Below are positions 9,404-17,872 of a stretch of 64,000 bases of DNA, in pieces. A program made the translations under genes and the position numbers. How positions within the stretch are numbered: the stretch's first letter is position 1; each line of letters opens with the position of its first letter. The stretch is taken from contig JADKEA010000028.1 in NCBI GenBank assembly GCA_016718275.1, positions 1-64,000 on the forward strand, written 5' to 3'. The notes below the pieces were generated by a model. That model worked only from the letters and a program-made list of their open reading frames with translations. It made no database searches and was not told the origin of the DNA. This DNA is from Candidatus Villigracilis affinis (lineage in GTDB: Bacteria > Chloroflexota > Anaerolineae > Anaerolineales > Villigracilaceae).

Positions 9404-9666
9404 TGGGACACCAATACTTGTACAGTCCCCTGCATTTCCGCCTCCCTTTTGCGGGACTGAGCATTCATGCGCTTTCCCTCTGACACCTGTGCCCATGCCC
9501 AACGTGGTGGGAAACCACAAACCAACACGAAGGTTCCAACCACCTCATTCGTATGCACCAGCCGTTCCAGGAATTCCACACGTATCATCTGCAAATCCTG
9601 TTCGGGTGGAATGATGATCAGCCAGACTATCTTCTCGATCAGATAGTGACGGCGTTCATTGTCCAC
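9400..9666 (-). CDS. Small hypothetical protein, coupled to the SH3 lipoprotein gene
   Basis: The 88-residue protein uses a GTG start inside the end of the preceding small gene (28-bp overlap) and ends in ATGA at the lipoprotein start. It has a short hydrophobic stretch (IEKIVWLIIIPP) and a second one (GTFVLVCGFPP). No family is recognised. The overlap structure is the main support for it being real. Confidence 0.5.
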   Translation of the reverse strand: MDNERRHYLIEKIVWLIIIPPEQDLQMIRVEFLERLVHTNEVVGTFVLVCGFPPRWAWAQVSEGKRMNAQSRKREAEMQGTVQVLVSQ

Positions 9667-9833
9667 AACTTCGATCTTGAGAGTTTCTGCGCGTGCAACC
9701 GCATGAAACGATTGGTAAAAGTTCGCAATTCGATCCCGGATTCTTCGAGTTGGATGGCAGCCCGCAAGGCAGAACGATACAGAATTTCGAAGATCGGTTT
9801 CTTAACGGGTCCAAGCAAGTTGGAAAGAAACAT
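9639..9833 (-). CDS. Small basic hypothetical protein
   Basis: The 64-residue protein starts at 9833, where the ATG is preceded by a GGAGGAG sequence; the reading frame is open further upstream but without such a site. The protein is basic (MFLSNLLGPVKKPIFEILYR and NRFMRLHAQKLSRSK) with amphipathic helices. It lies 4 bp downstream of the excisionase-like gene. I do not recognise it. Confidence 0.5.
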   Translation of the reverse strand: MFLSNLLGPVKKPIFEILYRSALRAAIQLEESGIELRTFTNRFMRLHAQKLSRSKLWTMNAVTI

Positions 9834-9837
9834 GGCA

Positions 9838-10062
9838 CTACTCCTCCTTCTCTTGGAATAAACCGGTATTCTCCGAGATGAACCTTTCCATCTCAGACAT
9901 TGGAATACGGGTGGACCCTCTGCCCGCATGAAAGACTTTTAATCTTCCCTGTTCCACCCAGCGATAGACTGTGCGTAGTGAAACACGCAGGTGGTCTGCC
10001 GCTTCATGCATGGTGACATAGGTCTCCTTGCGTTCCTCCAACGGATTTGATTTTTCTGTCAT
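9838..10062 (-). CDS. Excisionase-like helix-turn-helix protein (HTH_17, MerR-like)
   Basis: The 74-residue protein has the canonical excisionase/HTH_17 layout: VTMHEAADHLRVSLRTVYRWVE, then a wing (GRLKVFHAGRGSTRIPMSEM), then the helix ERFISEN. The start at 10062 is fixed by an AAGGAGG site 7 bases upstream. It is the first gene of the element's operon, so it is a candidate recombination directionality factor or regulator of the downstream genes. Confidence 0.85.
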   Translation of the reverse strand: MTEKSNPLEERKETYVTMHEAADHLRVSLRTVYRWVEQGRLKVFHAGRGSTRIPMSEMERFISENTGLFQEKEE

Positions 10063-10096
10063 ACAAAACCTCCTTAAAAATTGGGTTAAAAACAAA

Positions 10097-10133
10097 AACG
10101 CATATGGTTTTTCCATATGCGTTGAGTCGACTC
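10097..10133. promoter_or_regulatory. Palindromes upstream of the excisionase-like gene
   Basis: A perfect 11-bp stem (AACGCATATGG / CCATATGCGTT) around TTTTT is followed at once by the 10-bp palindrome GAGTCGACTC. They lie 35-70 bp upstream of the first gene of the element operon and may be an operator or a transcription end. Confidence 0.5.
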
Positions 10134-10182
10134 GTGCGTAGAGACAACTATCTAAGTTAGCCCAGTTTTAGGAGAAATGCCC

Positions 10183-10366
10183 GCCCTCTCCGCCAGAAAA
10201 ACCGCTTTGCTTTGCAAGGCGGTTCCCTTTTAATCGAGGGAACGCCGCCCCCGCGGGGGAGCCGCCCGGCGCGGCCCGTTCGCACGCCCCATCGAGGGAT
10301 AATATTCGAATCTTGCCCTCTTCGCCAGAAAAACCGCTTTGCTTTGCAAGGCGGTTCCTTTTTAAT
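10183..10366. repeat. Two 51-bp direct repeats flanking a GC-rich block
   Basis: Copies at 10183-10233 and 10315-10366 differ at about two positions. Each contains an inverted repeat (AACCGC...GCGGTT) around TTTGCTTTGCAAG followed by T's, so each could act as a terminator. The 80 bp between them is almost pure G/C at its start (about 10240-10290: CCCCCGCGGGGG and GCCGCCCGGCGCGGCCCG) and then returns to AT-rich sequence. A shared ATCGAGGG occurs inside and after the block. There is no gene here. Confidence 0.65.
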
Positions 10367-10423
10367 TTGGTTCGCGCACCCAGAGAGTTACTAATCAAGA
10401 GTTAAGTAGAAATTTAGGTCACC

Positions 10424-10672
10424 CTACTCCTTGGGCATAAGGTGCGCAGAGTGCGCGGTCGATTTGTGTGTGTTGCGACTAAGAATTTTGTTCAGGTAAG
10501 CTTGCTGCCAAAGTGCAATACCCGTCAAAGCAATGCCGGGGAGCGTTACAAACTGAATGATTAGCCTAAGAGTCTGATCGCCAGAGATGGGCGAATAGAA
10601 ATACATTCCGAAAGTGACAGCGGCGACCAGGTGAATGATTCGAATTACATTACGCAAATTTTTGTTACTCAC
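10424..10672 (-). CDS. Small two-helix membrane protein, hypothetical
   Basis: The 82-residue protein is started at the GTG at 10672 because a GGAG lies about 10 bases upstream; an ATG at 10726 gives an 18-residue longer form without a visible site. Two hydrophobic segments are seen (IHLVAAVTFGMYFY and FVTLPGIALTGIALW). It stands alone between the repeats and the complex III operon and may be chromosomal. No family is recognised. The 10727-10868 gap shows nothing else. Confidence 0.5.
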   Translation of the reverse strand: MSNKNLRNVIRIIHLVAAVTFGMYFYSPISGDQTLRLIIQFVTLPGIALTGIALWQQAYLNKILSRNTHKSTAHSAHLMPKE

Positions 10673-10868
10673 AGTTTTTTTCTCCAATATGATTTTCTTT
10701 CCATGTAACCGAATATAGCAATTCATTGTGTAGGAATTGAAAAAGAAAGCCAGAAATCATGGATGATTTGGATAAAAATATGTCAGGAACATTGCTTACT
10801 GCAAACTATTACGTAACACAAGCTTGTAAATTCGTACGGCCTGTCGAGGTTGTTGATAGAGGCAAACA

Positions 10869-10901
10869 AAAATGACCCGATCTATCTGATCGGGTCATTT
10901 T
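10869..10901. terminator. Terminator of the alternative complex III operon
   Basis: AAAATGACCCGAT and its exact complement flank a 7-base loop, with T-runs on either side, 16 bp after the last gene of the operon. Confidence 0.85.
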
Positions 10902-10916
10902 AATTCAAAATTTGTT

Positions 10917-11573
10917 TTATGGCTTGGGAGTAGATGTTGGGGTTGGGAGCGGTTTACCCGCGAAGATCACCAAATCAGAAACTGCTTCGGTATGACCGGG
11001 GACATCGGCCTTGGCCGTAGTAAGGAAATCGTAAAGTAATGAACCTTCCCATTTTCCACCGCCAAGAATGTCGGTGCCCTTGGATTCGGCATCGGCGCGG
11101 CGTGAACCGGCGGTAATGCCTGCATAGCTGCTCAGGTCAAGCTGGGCAAGGGAGATGGTCACATCCACAGAGTGACAGGATACGCAGGAAAGCGAGCCCG
11201 AAACCCAGAAATTGGATTCCACAAAGAGCGGCATCACTTCTGTGAAATTGGATTCGCAATTCAGGCCGTTGATATCGGTGAATTGGAAAGCCTCGGTTTC
11301 AGAGGAGCCTGCTTCAACCCATGCACCGATCAAATCCACTGCGGCGACGCGGCATTTATCCGAAACGATCACCTTGCCATCACCAGCCTGCATGGCAGGC
11401 ATGGTTGCGGGCAAAAGGGTCGGGATGGGTGTGCGTGCCACAGTCTGTGCGCCGCGAATACAGGTCAATGTGAAACCGCAGGAGTTGATATATACAATGG
11501 CAACCCAGGCAAGCACACCAACGAGAAATACCGTCACTGCGCCGTAGATATACTTCTTAACATCGTCATTCAT
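10917..11573 (-). CDS. Membrane-anchored mono-haem cytochrome c at the end of the complex III operon
   Basis: The 218-residue protein has one N-terminal membrane anchor (YGAVTVFLVGVLAWVAIVYI) and a single CVSCH haem motif. The haem motif is preceded by a long insert with two further cysteines (DKCRVAAVDL, GLNCESNF) and the protein ends in a proline- and threonine-rich tail. It is probably an extra periplasmic electron-carrying subunit of alternative complex III, in the position where other operons have ActF/ActG-type genes. The 12-bp gap to actE and shared strand support one operon. Confidence 0.75.
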   Translation of the reverse strand: MNDDVKKYIYGAVTVFLVGVLAWVAIVYINSCGFTLTCIRGAQTVARTPIPTLLPATMPAMQAGDGKVIVSDKCRVAAVDLIGAWVEAGSSETEAFQFTDINGLNCESNFTEVMPLFVESNFWVSGSLSCVSCHSVDVTISLAQLDLSSYAGITAGSRRADAESKGTDILGGGKWEGSLLYDFLTTAKADVPGHTEAVSDLVIFAGKPLPTPTSTPKP

Positions 11574-11585
11574 ACTGGTGCCTCC

Positions 11586-12146
11586 CTACTGCGCCGCTAC
11601 CGGGATCGTGAGCGTGCGAATGTAGTTAACCAAATCCCAGCGCTCGCGCACGGAAAGGTTCTCGCTCAAGGGCGGCATTTGCCCCGAAAATTCAGTACCG
11701 GGGAAAAGCGTATTATTCGGATTGAAGATGCCGTTGGAAATCGTCAGAAACAAACTTCCATCGGTCTTGCTCTGTACCAGTTCACTGGTCAAATCAGCGG
11801 GTTTCTTCTTCACCAAAAAGGCGGAGATGGTCCCGTTGCCCTGCCCGGCTGCGCCATGGCACATCAGGCAGTGAATGGTGTAGAGCTCTGCACCGCGCGA
11901 AATGGATGTTTCATCCGCAGGTACAGGGTTGGCTGGCGCACCATTTCCAGGAATATAGGCAGCGCCTTCCACCGGAATGGATTGGGCAGGCACCGGCAAT
12001 GGATTTTCCTGCGCACTGTAGGATTGCTGGATCTCCATAAACACGACCCAGTCAATTTTGATCACGTCGTAGGCGAAGATCATCAAAGCGCCGACAAGCA
12101 CGCCAAGTGCTGCAAATACGACAACGAGTTGCTTAAAGAGTCTCAT
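11586..12146 (-). CDS. actE: Alternative complex III subunit ActE (mono-haem cytochrome c)
   Basis: The 186-residue protein has an N-terminal membrane helix (LVVVFAALGVLVGALMIFAY) and one cytochrome c domain with the CLMCH haem site, and a MPPLSE sixth-ligand loop near residue 160. In alternative complex III this subunit carries electrons from the Fe-S/haem core toward the terminal acceptor. Its ATG overlaps the corrected stop of actD (ATGA). Confidence 0.88.
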   Translation of the reverse strand: MRLFKQLVVVFAALGVLVGALMIFAYDVIKIDWVVFMEIQQSYSAQENPLPVPAQSIPVEGAAYIPGNGAPANPVPADETSISRGAELYTIHCLMCHGAAGQGNGTISAFLVKKKPADLTSELVQSKTDGSLFLTISNGIFNPNNTLFPGTEFSGQMPPLSENLSVRERWDLVNYIRTLTIPVAAQ

Positions 12147-12678
12147 AAGTGTTGCGCCTCCGCAGGTTTCACGGATTCAGCGCCCATTTTATTCAAGGCA
12201 TCCGTAATTTTCTTTCATCTGCATTCGGGCATTCGACCAGAATGGCAATCTTGCCGTCACTGATCTCAGGCACGTATTTCATCGGACGATAGTTGGGGAA
12301 GAAGCTATCGAGGAACACACCAACGAAAGTTGAAATCAACATGCCAAGCATAGTCAATTCGAAAAGGACAACCACAGTGGGAGGTCCGGGAATGAACGCC
12401 TGTGTGCTGACTTGAACAGGATAGGGGTAGAGATAGGGCGAGATGAAGGCGAGGAAGAAGCCGCCACCAAAACCCAACAAGGCACCGCCCATGGCAATGC
12501 GAGGCACGTTCGTCCACTGGTGAGGACGGCCAAGCATGGCTTCGGTGACAGGGATGCCGGAGATGACGTTCATGCATTCGTCATGAACACCCAAGGCGCG
12601 AAGATGCTCAATGGCGTTCGCAGCAGGTTCGAGGTCAGGGAAGACCGCAAGCAGGTCAACAACTTTTGATTCAGTCAT
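12143..12678 (-). CDS. actD: Alternative complex III subunit ActD (DUF3341), one frameshift near the C-terminus
   Basis: The protein has the DUF3341 layout: a soluble N-terminal domain (VVDLLAVFPDLEPAANAIEHL), two membrane helices (about 65-90 and 105-130) and a short C-terminal domain. As read, it stops after RKLRMP at 12193. Adding one A to the TTTT run at 12208-12211 (plus strand) gives RKITDALNKMGAESVKPAE..., ending at 12143 in a TGA that overlaps the actE start. That is the expected C-terminus, so the break is most likely a consensus error. It is a membrane subunit of the complex. Confidence 0.85.
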
Positions 12679-12687
12679 GTTGTCCTC

Positions 12688-14121
12688 CTATTCCAATTCG
12701 CTGACCGAAACAACGGTCTCGCGTCCGAATTTCTTGAGTTCGTGTGCCATTTGACCTTCCTGCACTTCCCAAACGGGAATGAGCGGGATCAACTTGGAAG
12801 CCGCCATGTACAGGAGGATGAACAAAGCCACAGTACCGATGCCCATGGGAACTTCGATACCCGGTTGGTACAAACGCCAAGTGAATGGCATACGGTTAAT
12901 GGTGACGGAAATAGGAATGATGATGTAGCGTTCAAACCACATGCCGATGTTGATGGCGATGCCTACGGTGGCGATCAACCAGGGGGTTGCGCGCCATCGG
13001 GCGTTCCACAAAATCGCCCACGGAATTGCAATATTACAGATCAGCATGGCAAACCACATCCAACCCAGGGGACCCGCTTCATGGAAGTGCAGCATCTGCT
13101 GCGTCCATTTGTCGCCGCCATACCACTGTACCATGTAGTCGTTGAAGAAGAAGTAGGCCCATGCCATCGAGATAATGAGCATGAGTTTGCCGATGGCGTC
13201 GAAATGCTCGCCGCGGACAAAGTATTTCATATGCTTCATGGTGCCTTGAATGACTGCAAGCACGATTGCAGCGGCGCCCATGCCGGAATGTAACGCACCG
13301 ACGATGAAGTACGGGCCAAAGATGGTGGAAGACCAACCAGGGCGGGTGGCAGCGGCAAAGTCCCAGGACACGATGGTGTGTACCGAGAACATGACCGGAA
13401 TGATCGCAAACGCAAAGATGTTCATCGCGTTGCGCAGATGGGTCCATTCACCTTCGGTTCCGCGGAAGCCGAGCGCGAGAATTCTATAAAAATTCTTGCG
13501 CCAGCCGGTAGAGCGGTCACGCGCCATGGCCATATCGGGGATCAACGGCAGGAACAGGTACATGGTGGATGAAAGCAGGTATGTGGTAATCGCCAGCAAG
13601 TCCCATGTCAATGGAGAATGCAGGTTGGGCCAGAGCATACGTTGGTTCGGGTAAGGCATGAGCCAGTAGAAAAGCCACACACGGCCCAAGTGCATGAAAA
13701 TGCTGAAGCCAGCCTGCACCAGACCAAAGGTGGTCATCAACTCGGCGGCGCGGGTGAACGGGCGGCGAAATTCCGCTTTGAACACACGCAGAATCGCGGA
13801 AATGAATGTACCTGCATGGCTGATACCGATCCAGAACACGGTGTTGACGAGGAAGATACCCCAATAATCGGGGCGCATAACGCCTGCCTCACCCTGACCT
13901 TTTGCGATCAGGACGCCCCACTTATAGAACAGGAAATATGCAACAACCACACTCAGAAAGGCAAAGATGATCCAGAATTTCCAAGTCGGTTTTTCCAACA
14001 TGGATTCCATGACCATATCGTTCATTTGACCGCGCGGAAGCGGGTCAAGCATCAAGTGTTTTTCGCGGAAGTGCTCTGCTGAATGAGCGCCGTGGTCCGC
14101 ATGTGTTTTGTTATCAGACAT
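12688..14121 (-). CDS. actC: Alternative complex III subunit ActC (NrfD-like quinol-binding membrane protein)
   Basis: The 477-residue protein is a multi-helix (about ten) NrfD/PsrC-type membrane protein. Hydrophobic segments include FWIIFAFLSVVVAYFLFY, GIFLVNTVFWIGISHAGTF, AIVLAVIQGTMKHM and GIGTVALFILLYMAASKLI. The GISHAGTFISAILR segment matches the conserved helix near the quinol site. ActC is held to bind menaquinol and to contribute to proton translocation. It starts 2 bp after the Fe-S gene stop. Confidence 0.93.
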   Translation of the reverse strand: MSDNKTHADHGAHSAEHFREKHLMLDPLPRGQMNDMVMESMLEKPTWKFWIIFAFLSVVVAYFLFYKWGVLIAKGQGEAGVMRPDYWGIFLVNTVFWIGISHAGTFISAILRVFKAEFRRPFTRAAELMTTFGLVQAGFSIFMHLGRVWLFYWLMPYPNQRMLWPNLHSPLTWDLLAITTYLLSSTMYLFLPLIPDMAMARDRSTGWRKNFYRILALGFRGTEGEWTHLRNAMNIFAFAIIPVMFSVHTIVSWDFAAATRPGWSSTIFGPYFIVGALHSGMGAAAIVLAVIQGTMKHMKYFVRGEHFDAIGKLMLIISMAWAYFFFNDYMVQWYGGDKWTQQMLHFHEAGPLGWMWFAMLICNIAIPWAILWNARWRATPWLIATVGIAINIGMWFERYIIIPISVTINRMPFTWRLYQPGIEVPMGIGTVALFILLYMAASKLIPLIPVWEVQEGQMAHELKKFGRETVVSVSELE

Positions 14122-14123
14122 GT

Positions 14124-14849
14124 TTACCCTCCCTTGAAGTAGGTCACGTTGGGAAGCGTGCCAAGTTCTTCAAGATGTTTAACGCCATGACCTTTGTGCG
14201 CCAATTGCGAAACCAGCGACTCGGGATTGTCGACGCGTCCAAAAACGATCGCGCTCGCAGGGCAGGCTTGCGCACACGCGGTAGTGAATTCGCCATCCTG
14301 CACTTCGCGTCCTTCTGCTTTTGCCTGATCCTGCGCCTTGTGAATGCGCTGGATACAGAAGGTGCATTTTTCCATCACGCCCATGCGGCGCACGGTAACG
14401 TCAGGATTCAATTGGTTGGACAAAGGCTCGGGACGTTGATAATCGCGCCAGTTGAATGCACGCACCTGATATGGGCAGTTGTTCGCACAATAACGCGTAC
14501 CTACACAGCGATTGTACACTTGCAGGTTTAACTGTTCCGCCTGTGAGTGGACAGTGGCGAATGCGGGGCAGACCGGTTCGCAGGTGGCATGTCCGCATTG
14601 CTGGCAGAGCATCGGCTGGCGGGGAGTCATCTTTACTTCAGGATATTCACCCTCCCAGAAGCGTTCGATACGGATCCAGTGCATGGCACGGCCATAACCA
14701 GAATCTTCCTCACCTACAAAGGAGATATTATTTTCCATGGCGCAGGCGGCAACACAAGCCTGACAACCGGTGCAAATGTCCTGGTCGATGACCATGCCCC
14801 ATTTGCCGTTTTCTTCCGAGCTGAGTTTGATTTCTTCAGGTCGAATCAT
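14124..14849 (-). CDS. actB2: Alternative complex III Fe-S subunit (ActB2 part, separate gene)
   Basis: The 241-residue protein carries four cysteine clusters typical of DMSO-reductase-type Fe-S subunits: CTGCQACVAAC, CQQCGHATCEPVC, CVGTRYCANNCP and CTFCIQRI with CAQACP. They would ligate three [4Fe-4S] and one [4Fe-4S] or [3Fe-4S] cluster and pass electrons from quinol to the haem subunits. In many organisms this is the C-terminal half of a fused ActB; here it is its own gene, 48 bp after actB1. Confidence 0.92.
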   Translation of the reverse strand: MIRPEEIKLSSEENGKWGMVIDQDICTGCQACVAACAMENNISFVGEEDSGYGRAMHWIRIERFWEGEYPEVKMTPRQPMLCQQCGHATCEPVCPAFATVHSQAEQLNLQVYNRCVGTRYCANNCPYQVRAFNWRDYQRPEPLSNQLNPDVTVRRMGVMEKCTFCIQRIHKAQDQAKAEGREVQDGEFTTACAQACPASAIVFGRVDNPESLVSQLAHKGHGVKHLEELGTLPNVTYFKGG

Positions 14850-14897
14850 GATTAATGCTCCTCTCCAAGACCAATGCCGTACACACCCATAATACTT

Positions 14898-17039
14898 TCA
14901 AGGCGGGAAAGAGGCTGCTTCCTGCCGGGTCTTTTCGATCTTAACTTTTACACCTGCAAATGCGAGATCGCCCGCTTCATTGAAATGCTGGACAAGCAGA
15001 TCCGTGGGATTGACGCCGCGCTTTTCGGCATATCTGCCATAAGCAGTATGACCCTGACCATAAGGAATCGCGATCGTATCCGGACGAATGGCTGGATACC
15101 GATAAACAGGCACTTCCAACACTCCCGCTTCGCTGGTGATTCTGACCACGTCGTCATCTTCGAGGCCGAGTTCGTGCGCAGTTTCAGGATTCATCTCAAC
15201 CCAGGTGTTCCACATAACGGTCGTGGTGGGGTCGGGCAATTCCTGAAGCCAGGGCTTGTTCGCGCCAGCTTCGGCCAACGTCGGCGAAACGAACGGAACG
15301 AGGAAGAATTCACCTTCACCGGCGAATTCAGCTTCGGCGCCATCCATGTTGCGATTGAGGACATCCGCCGTACCGGGCACGCCGCGTCCGTCGGATAATT
15401 TCCACCATCCACCGTACTGTTGGAAGGAAGCCATAAAGGTGTTGAGATCAGCCGCAGAGAAGAAGCCATCGGCTTCGCTCATCAACGGAGCAACCTTGCT
15501 CTGCAAGAACTCAACTTCATCTTTAAACGGCAAGGCGGTTGCAAAGGCTCCGCCAGCGAGCTGTGCGGCAGTGACCAGGACATCCACAGTGGCGCGGGTA
15601 TTGTAGAAAGGTGACACAACGGGTTGTGACCCTGAAAGGACCGATTGATTGGAACCAGTGATTACTCGCTGATATCCCCAGGATTCAAGTCCATGGTGAT
15701 CGGGGAAAACGTAATCAGATTCGAGTGCGGTTTCATCGGGGAATGTGGCAAATGAGATTACTTGCTCAACACCCTTCAATGCACCTTTGAAGTCCAATGA
15801 AGCGGGCAATTCAAAAATGGGATTGACACCGTGAACGAACAGCACCTTGAATTTTCCATCAGCCATCTTCTGAATGAAGTCCTGCATTTCCTTAGCGGAG
15901 GCAGGGCTTTGGTAGGCTGTCTGGTTGGGGGCAAGCGGTGAGAAATACACGCCACCGGGTTTACCGAAGTTATCAGCAACCGCATTCAAAGCGAGAACTG
16001 CTTCGGCAACGGTGAGGCCATTGCTCTGGCCGAGCGCCGAGCCGCCGGGGATGGCAAGCGCGACATGCGAACCAGAGAACAGTTCAGCGATATGTTCAAG
16101 CATTTCAAGTTTGATACCGGATTTTGAAGCGGCATCAAGCGGGTCGACACTCGAGAAGGCACGAGGCATGGGGCCGCCGCGCAGTTCGGAGGCGAGTCTG
16201 CCGATCGCAAGCGCGACCAGTGCCTCGGTCCCGGGGCGGATCGGGAGCCATTCATCCGCCTTGCCAGCCGTGGAAGACATCCGCGCTTCAAGTTGAATGA
16301 ATTTGCCGCGCAGCTTGGTCTTTGCTTCGCGCAGGCCAACAAAACCACGGGTGTATGAAACAGGCGAGATCCATGTTTCGAGGAAGTTCGCGCCGAAGGA
16401 GAGGACGACCTCTGCCCCACCCACGTCAAAGAATGGCATTCTGGCTTCACCGAACAAATTCTCAGCGGCCTTGCTCAGAGTGGCGCGGGATTCGAACATG
16501 CCCAAAGCGCCGAAACGAACCGGGGCGTTGATGCCTGTCGTATTCGCGAGATCAGTTACCAGGTCAAAGAGATGATCGGGGGCCATTCCCATGAGGAAGG
16601 CAATCTCTTCGGGCTTGTTGTTCTTGAGGGCATCCGCAACTACCTGAGTGGCGGCATCCCAATCCACGGCTGTGGTTGAGGCGCTGCCACGGGTGCGTTT
16701 GACCGGGTCGGTCACGCGGTCAGGGTTGTACAGACCGTGTAATGTGGCCTGTCCGCGTGCGCAGGTTTTTCCGAGGTTCAGCGGATTGTTCGCATTACCT
16801 TCGGTTTTGAGTGCACGTCCCTGCATGGTGCGGACGATGAGTCCGCATCCGGCCGCGCATTCGCGGCAAGTGGTGGCGTAATATGTGCTCTGGCCGTTAT
16901 AGTTGTATTCGGGCATCTGCATGTACGGTTCGCGTTTGACGTATCGCGAGGCAGGCCCACAACCAGTGAGGATCGCAGTAGTCGCCGCGCCTACACCAGC
17001 CAGTTTCAGAAAATCACGCCGGGAAAATTGTTCGCTCAT
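14898..17039 (-). CDS. actB1: Alternative complex III molybdopterin-oxidoreductase-like subunit (ActB1 part)
   Basis: The 713-residue protein has a twin-arginine signal (SRRDFLKLAGVGAATTAIL) followed by a lipobox-like LTGC27, so it is exported folded and probably lipid-anchored. The rest resembles the catalytic subunit of molybdopterin oxidoreductases, although ActB proteins of this family are described as lacking the molybdenum cofactor. The N-terminal CRECAAGC motif and a distant cysteine (Cys58, 61, 65, 93) keep the spacing of a [4Fe-4S] site; whether it binds a cluster is open. It is placed in the operon after the pentahaem subunit. Confidence 0.9.
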   Translation of the reverse strand: MSEQFSRRDFLKLAGVGAATTAILTGCGPASRYVKREPYMQMPEYNYNGQSTYYATTCRECAAGCGLIVRTMQGRALKTEGNANNPLNLGKTCARGQATLHGLYNPDRVTDPVKRTRGSASTTAVDWDAATQVVADALKNNKPEEIAFLMGMAPDHLFDLVTDLANTTGINAPVRFGALGMFESRATLSKAAENLFGEARMPFFDVGGAEVVLSFGANFLETWISPVSYTRGFVGLREAKTKLRGKFIQLEARMSSTAGKADEWLPIRPGTEALVALAIGRLASELRGGPMPRAFSSVDPLDAASKSGIKLEMLEHIAELFSGSHVALAIPGGSALGQSNGLTVAEAVLALNAVADNFGKPGGVYFSPLAPNQTAYQSPASAKEMQDFIQKMADGKFKVLFVHGVNPIFELPASLDFKGALKGVEQVISFATFPDETALESDYVFPDHHGLESWGYQRVITGSNQSVLSGSQPVVSPFYNTRATVDVLVTAAQLAGGAFATALPFKDEVEFLQSKVAPLMSEADGFFSAADLNTFMASFQQYGGWWKLSDGRGVPGTADVLNRNMDGAEAEFAGEGEFFLVPFVSPTLAEAGANKPWLQELPDPTTTVMWNTWVEMNPETAHELGLEDDDVVRITSEAGVLEVPVYRYPAIRPDTIAIPYGQGHTAYGRYAEKRGVNPTDLLVQHFNEAGDLAFAGVKVKIEKTRQEAASFPP

Positions 17040-17060
17040 ATTGATTCCTTTCGCCCGGGT

Positions 17061-17615
17061 TTAATAATGACAAGTGCCGCAGTCGGTGAGTTTGACCAGT
17101 TTCACATGATCTTCACCGGCATTCTTGACGTGGCAATCCAAACACCAACCCATGTTCATTACCTGCGGGTTTTGGGCAATGGTCACTTTGCTCATATCGC
17201 CGTGACATTCTTCGCAGTTCTTCCCAGCCGCAATATGCGCACGGTGGTTAAACTGGACAAAGTCCGGCACGATCGCAACCGGCACCCATTCAATGGGTGT
17301 GCCGCTTAAGACCGCATCCTTCAAAGGCGCAAGCAGAACGCTGGTTTGTGTCTTGGCGATCTGCTGATGGCAGGCCCAACACTTGGCTTGGGCTGGAATA
17401 CCAGCAGTGGGTCCCTTCGCTGCATTCGGATGGCAATACAAACATTGAATACCAAATGCAACATGCGTCTGATGGGGGAATTGAATGGGCTGTGCAGGTG
17501 CCTGCTGGGTCGTATACAGACCATAAGCCGCGACACTGAACAGCGCCAGGAAAGCGATCCCCACCGCGATCAGACCAAGAGGCTGTTTCAGCCAGTCAAA
17601 TATTCTTTTGATCAT
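17061..17615 (-). CDS. actA: Alternative complex III subunit ActA (pentahaem cytochrome c)
   Basis: The 184-residue protein has an N-terminal membrane helix (LIAVGIAFLALFSVAAYGLY) and five CxxCH haem sites (CLYCH, CWACH, CEECH, CLDCH, CGTCH) in a cytochrome c7-like layout. The start at 17615 follows an AGGAGC site; a frame extension to 17645 lacks one. ActA is the periplasmic multihaem subunit of alternative complex III and heads the operon. Confidence 0.93.
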   Translation of the reverse strand: MIKRIFDWLKQPLGLIAVGIAFLALFSVAAYGLYTTQQAPAQPIQFPHQTHVAFGIQCLYCHPNAAKGPTAGIPAQAKCWACHQQIAKTQTSVLLAPLKDAVLSGTPIEWVPVAIVPDFVQFNHRAHIAAGKNCEECHGDMSKVTIAQNPQVMNMGWCLDCHVKNAGEDHVKLVKLTDCGTCHY

Positions 17616-17647
17616 GGATGCTCCTGAATTAAAACTTTTAAGCACAA

Positions 17648-17669
17648 CGCCGCCGAATTAAAGGCGGCG
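17648..17669. promoter_or_regulatory. GC-rich hairpin in the complex III leader
   Basis: CGCCGCC and GGCGGCG flank an 8-base loop, 33 bp upstream of the actA start. It lies in the long (about 250-nt) predicted 5' leader of the operon and could affect translation or be an early terminator. Confidence 0.4.
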
Positions 17670-17872
17670 AAGGCTAATTTACATAGATACAAACAAAGGA
17701 CAAACACAAAAGTTACGAAATGAAACCCGCCCGGCCATTAAATGCATATACACAAAACCCGTCCCGATAACCATCAGGACGAGAGAAGGAAATATGAATT
17801 TCATCAAAACAGATTCCATGCATTCTCCAAAAAAGTGATTTGCTGAACCCCAACCAGCAAATAATCTGGCGC

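Noticed and set aside
10183..10366. Two repeats with a spacer, as in a small CRISPR array
   Set aside because: Only two copies, the spacer is GC-rich and 80 bp, and no cas genes are near. The repeat looks like a terminator.
11172..12263. A 363-residue plus-strand frame opposite actE and the cytochrome gene
   Set aside because: It is the mirror of two well-supported cytochrome genes and shows no family pattern.
10917..17645. Nitrate or polysulfide reductase operon
   Set aside because: ActA pentahaem, ActC NrfD-like, ActD (DUF3341) and ActE together are specific to alternative complex III.
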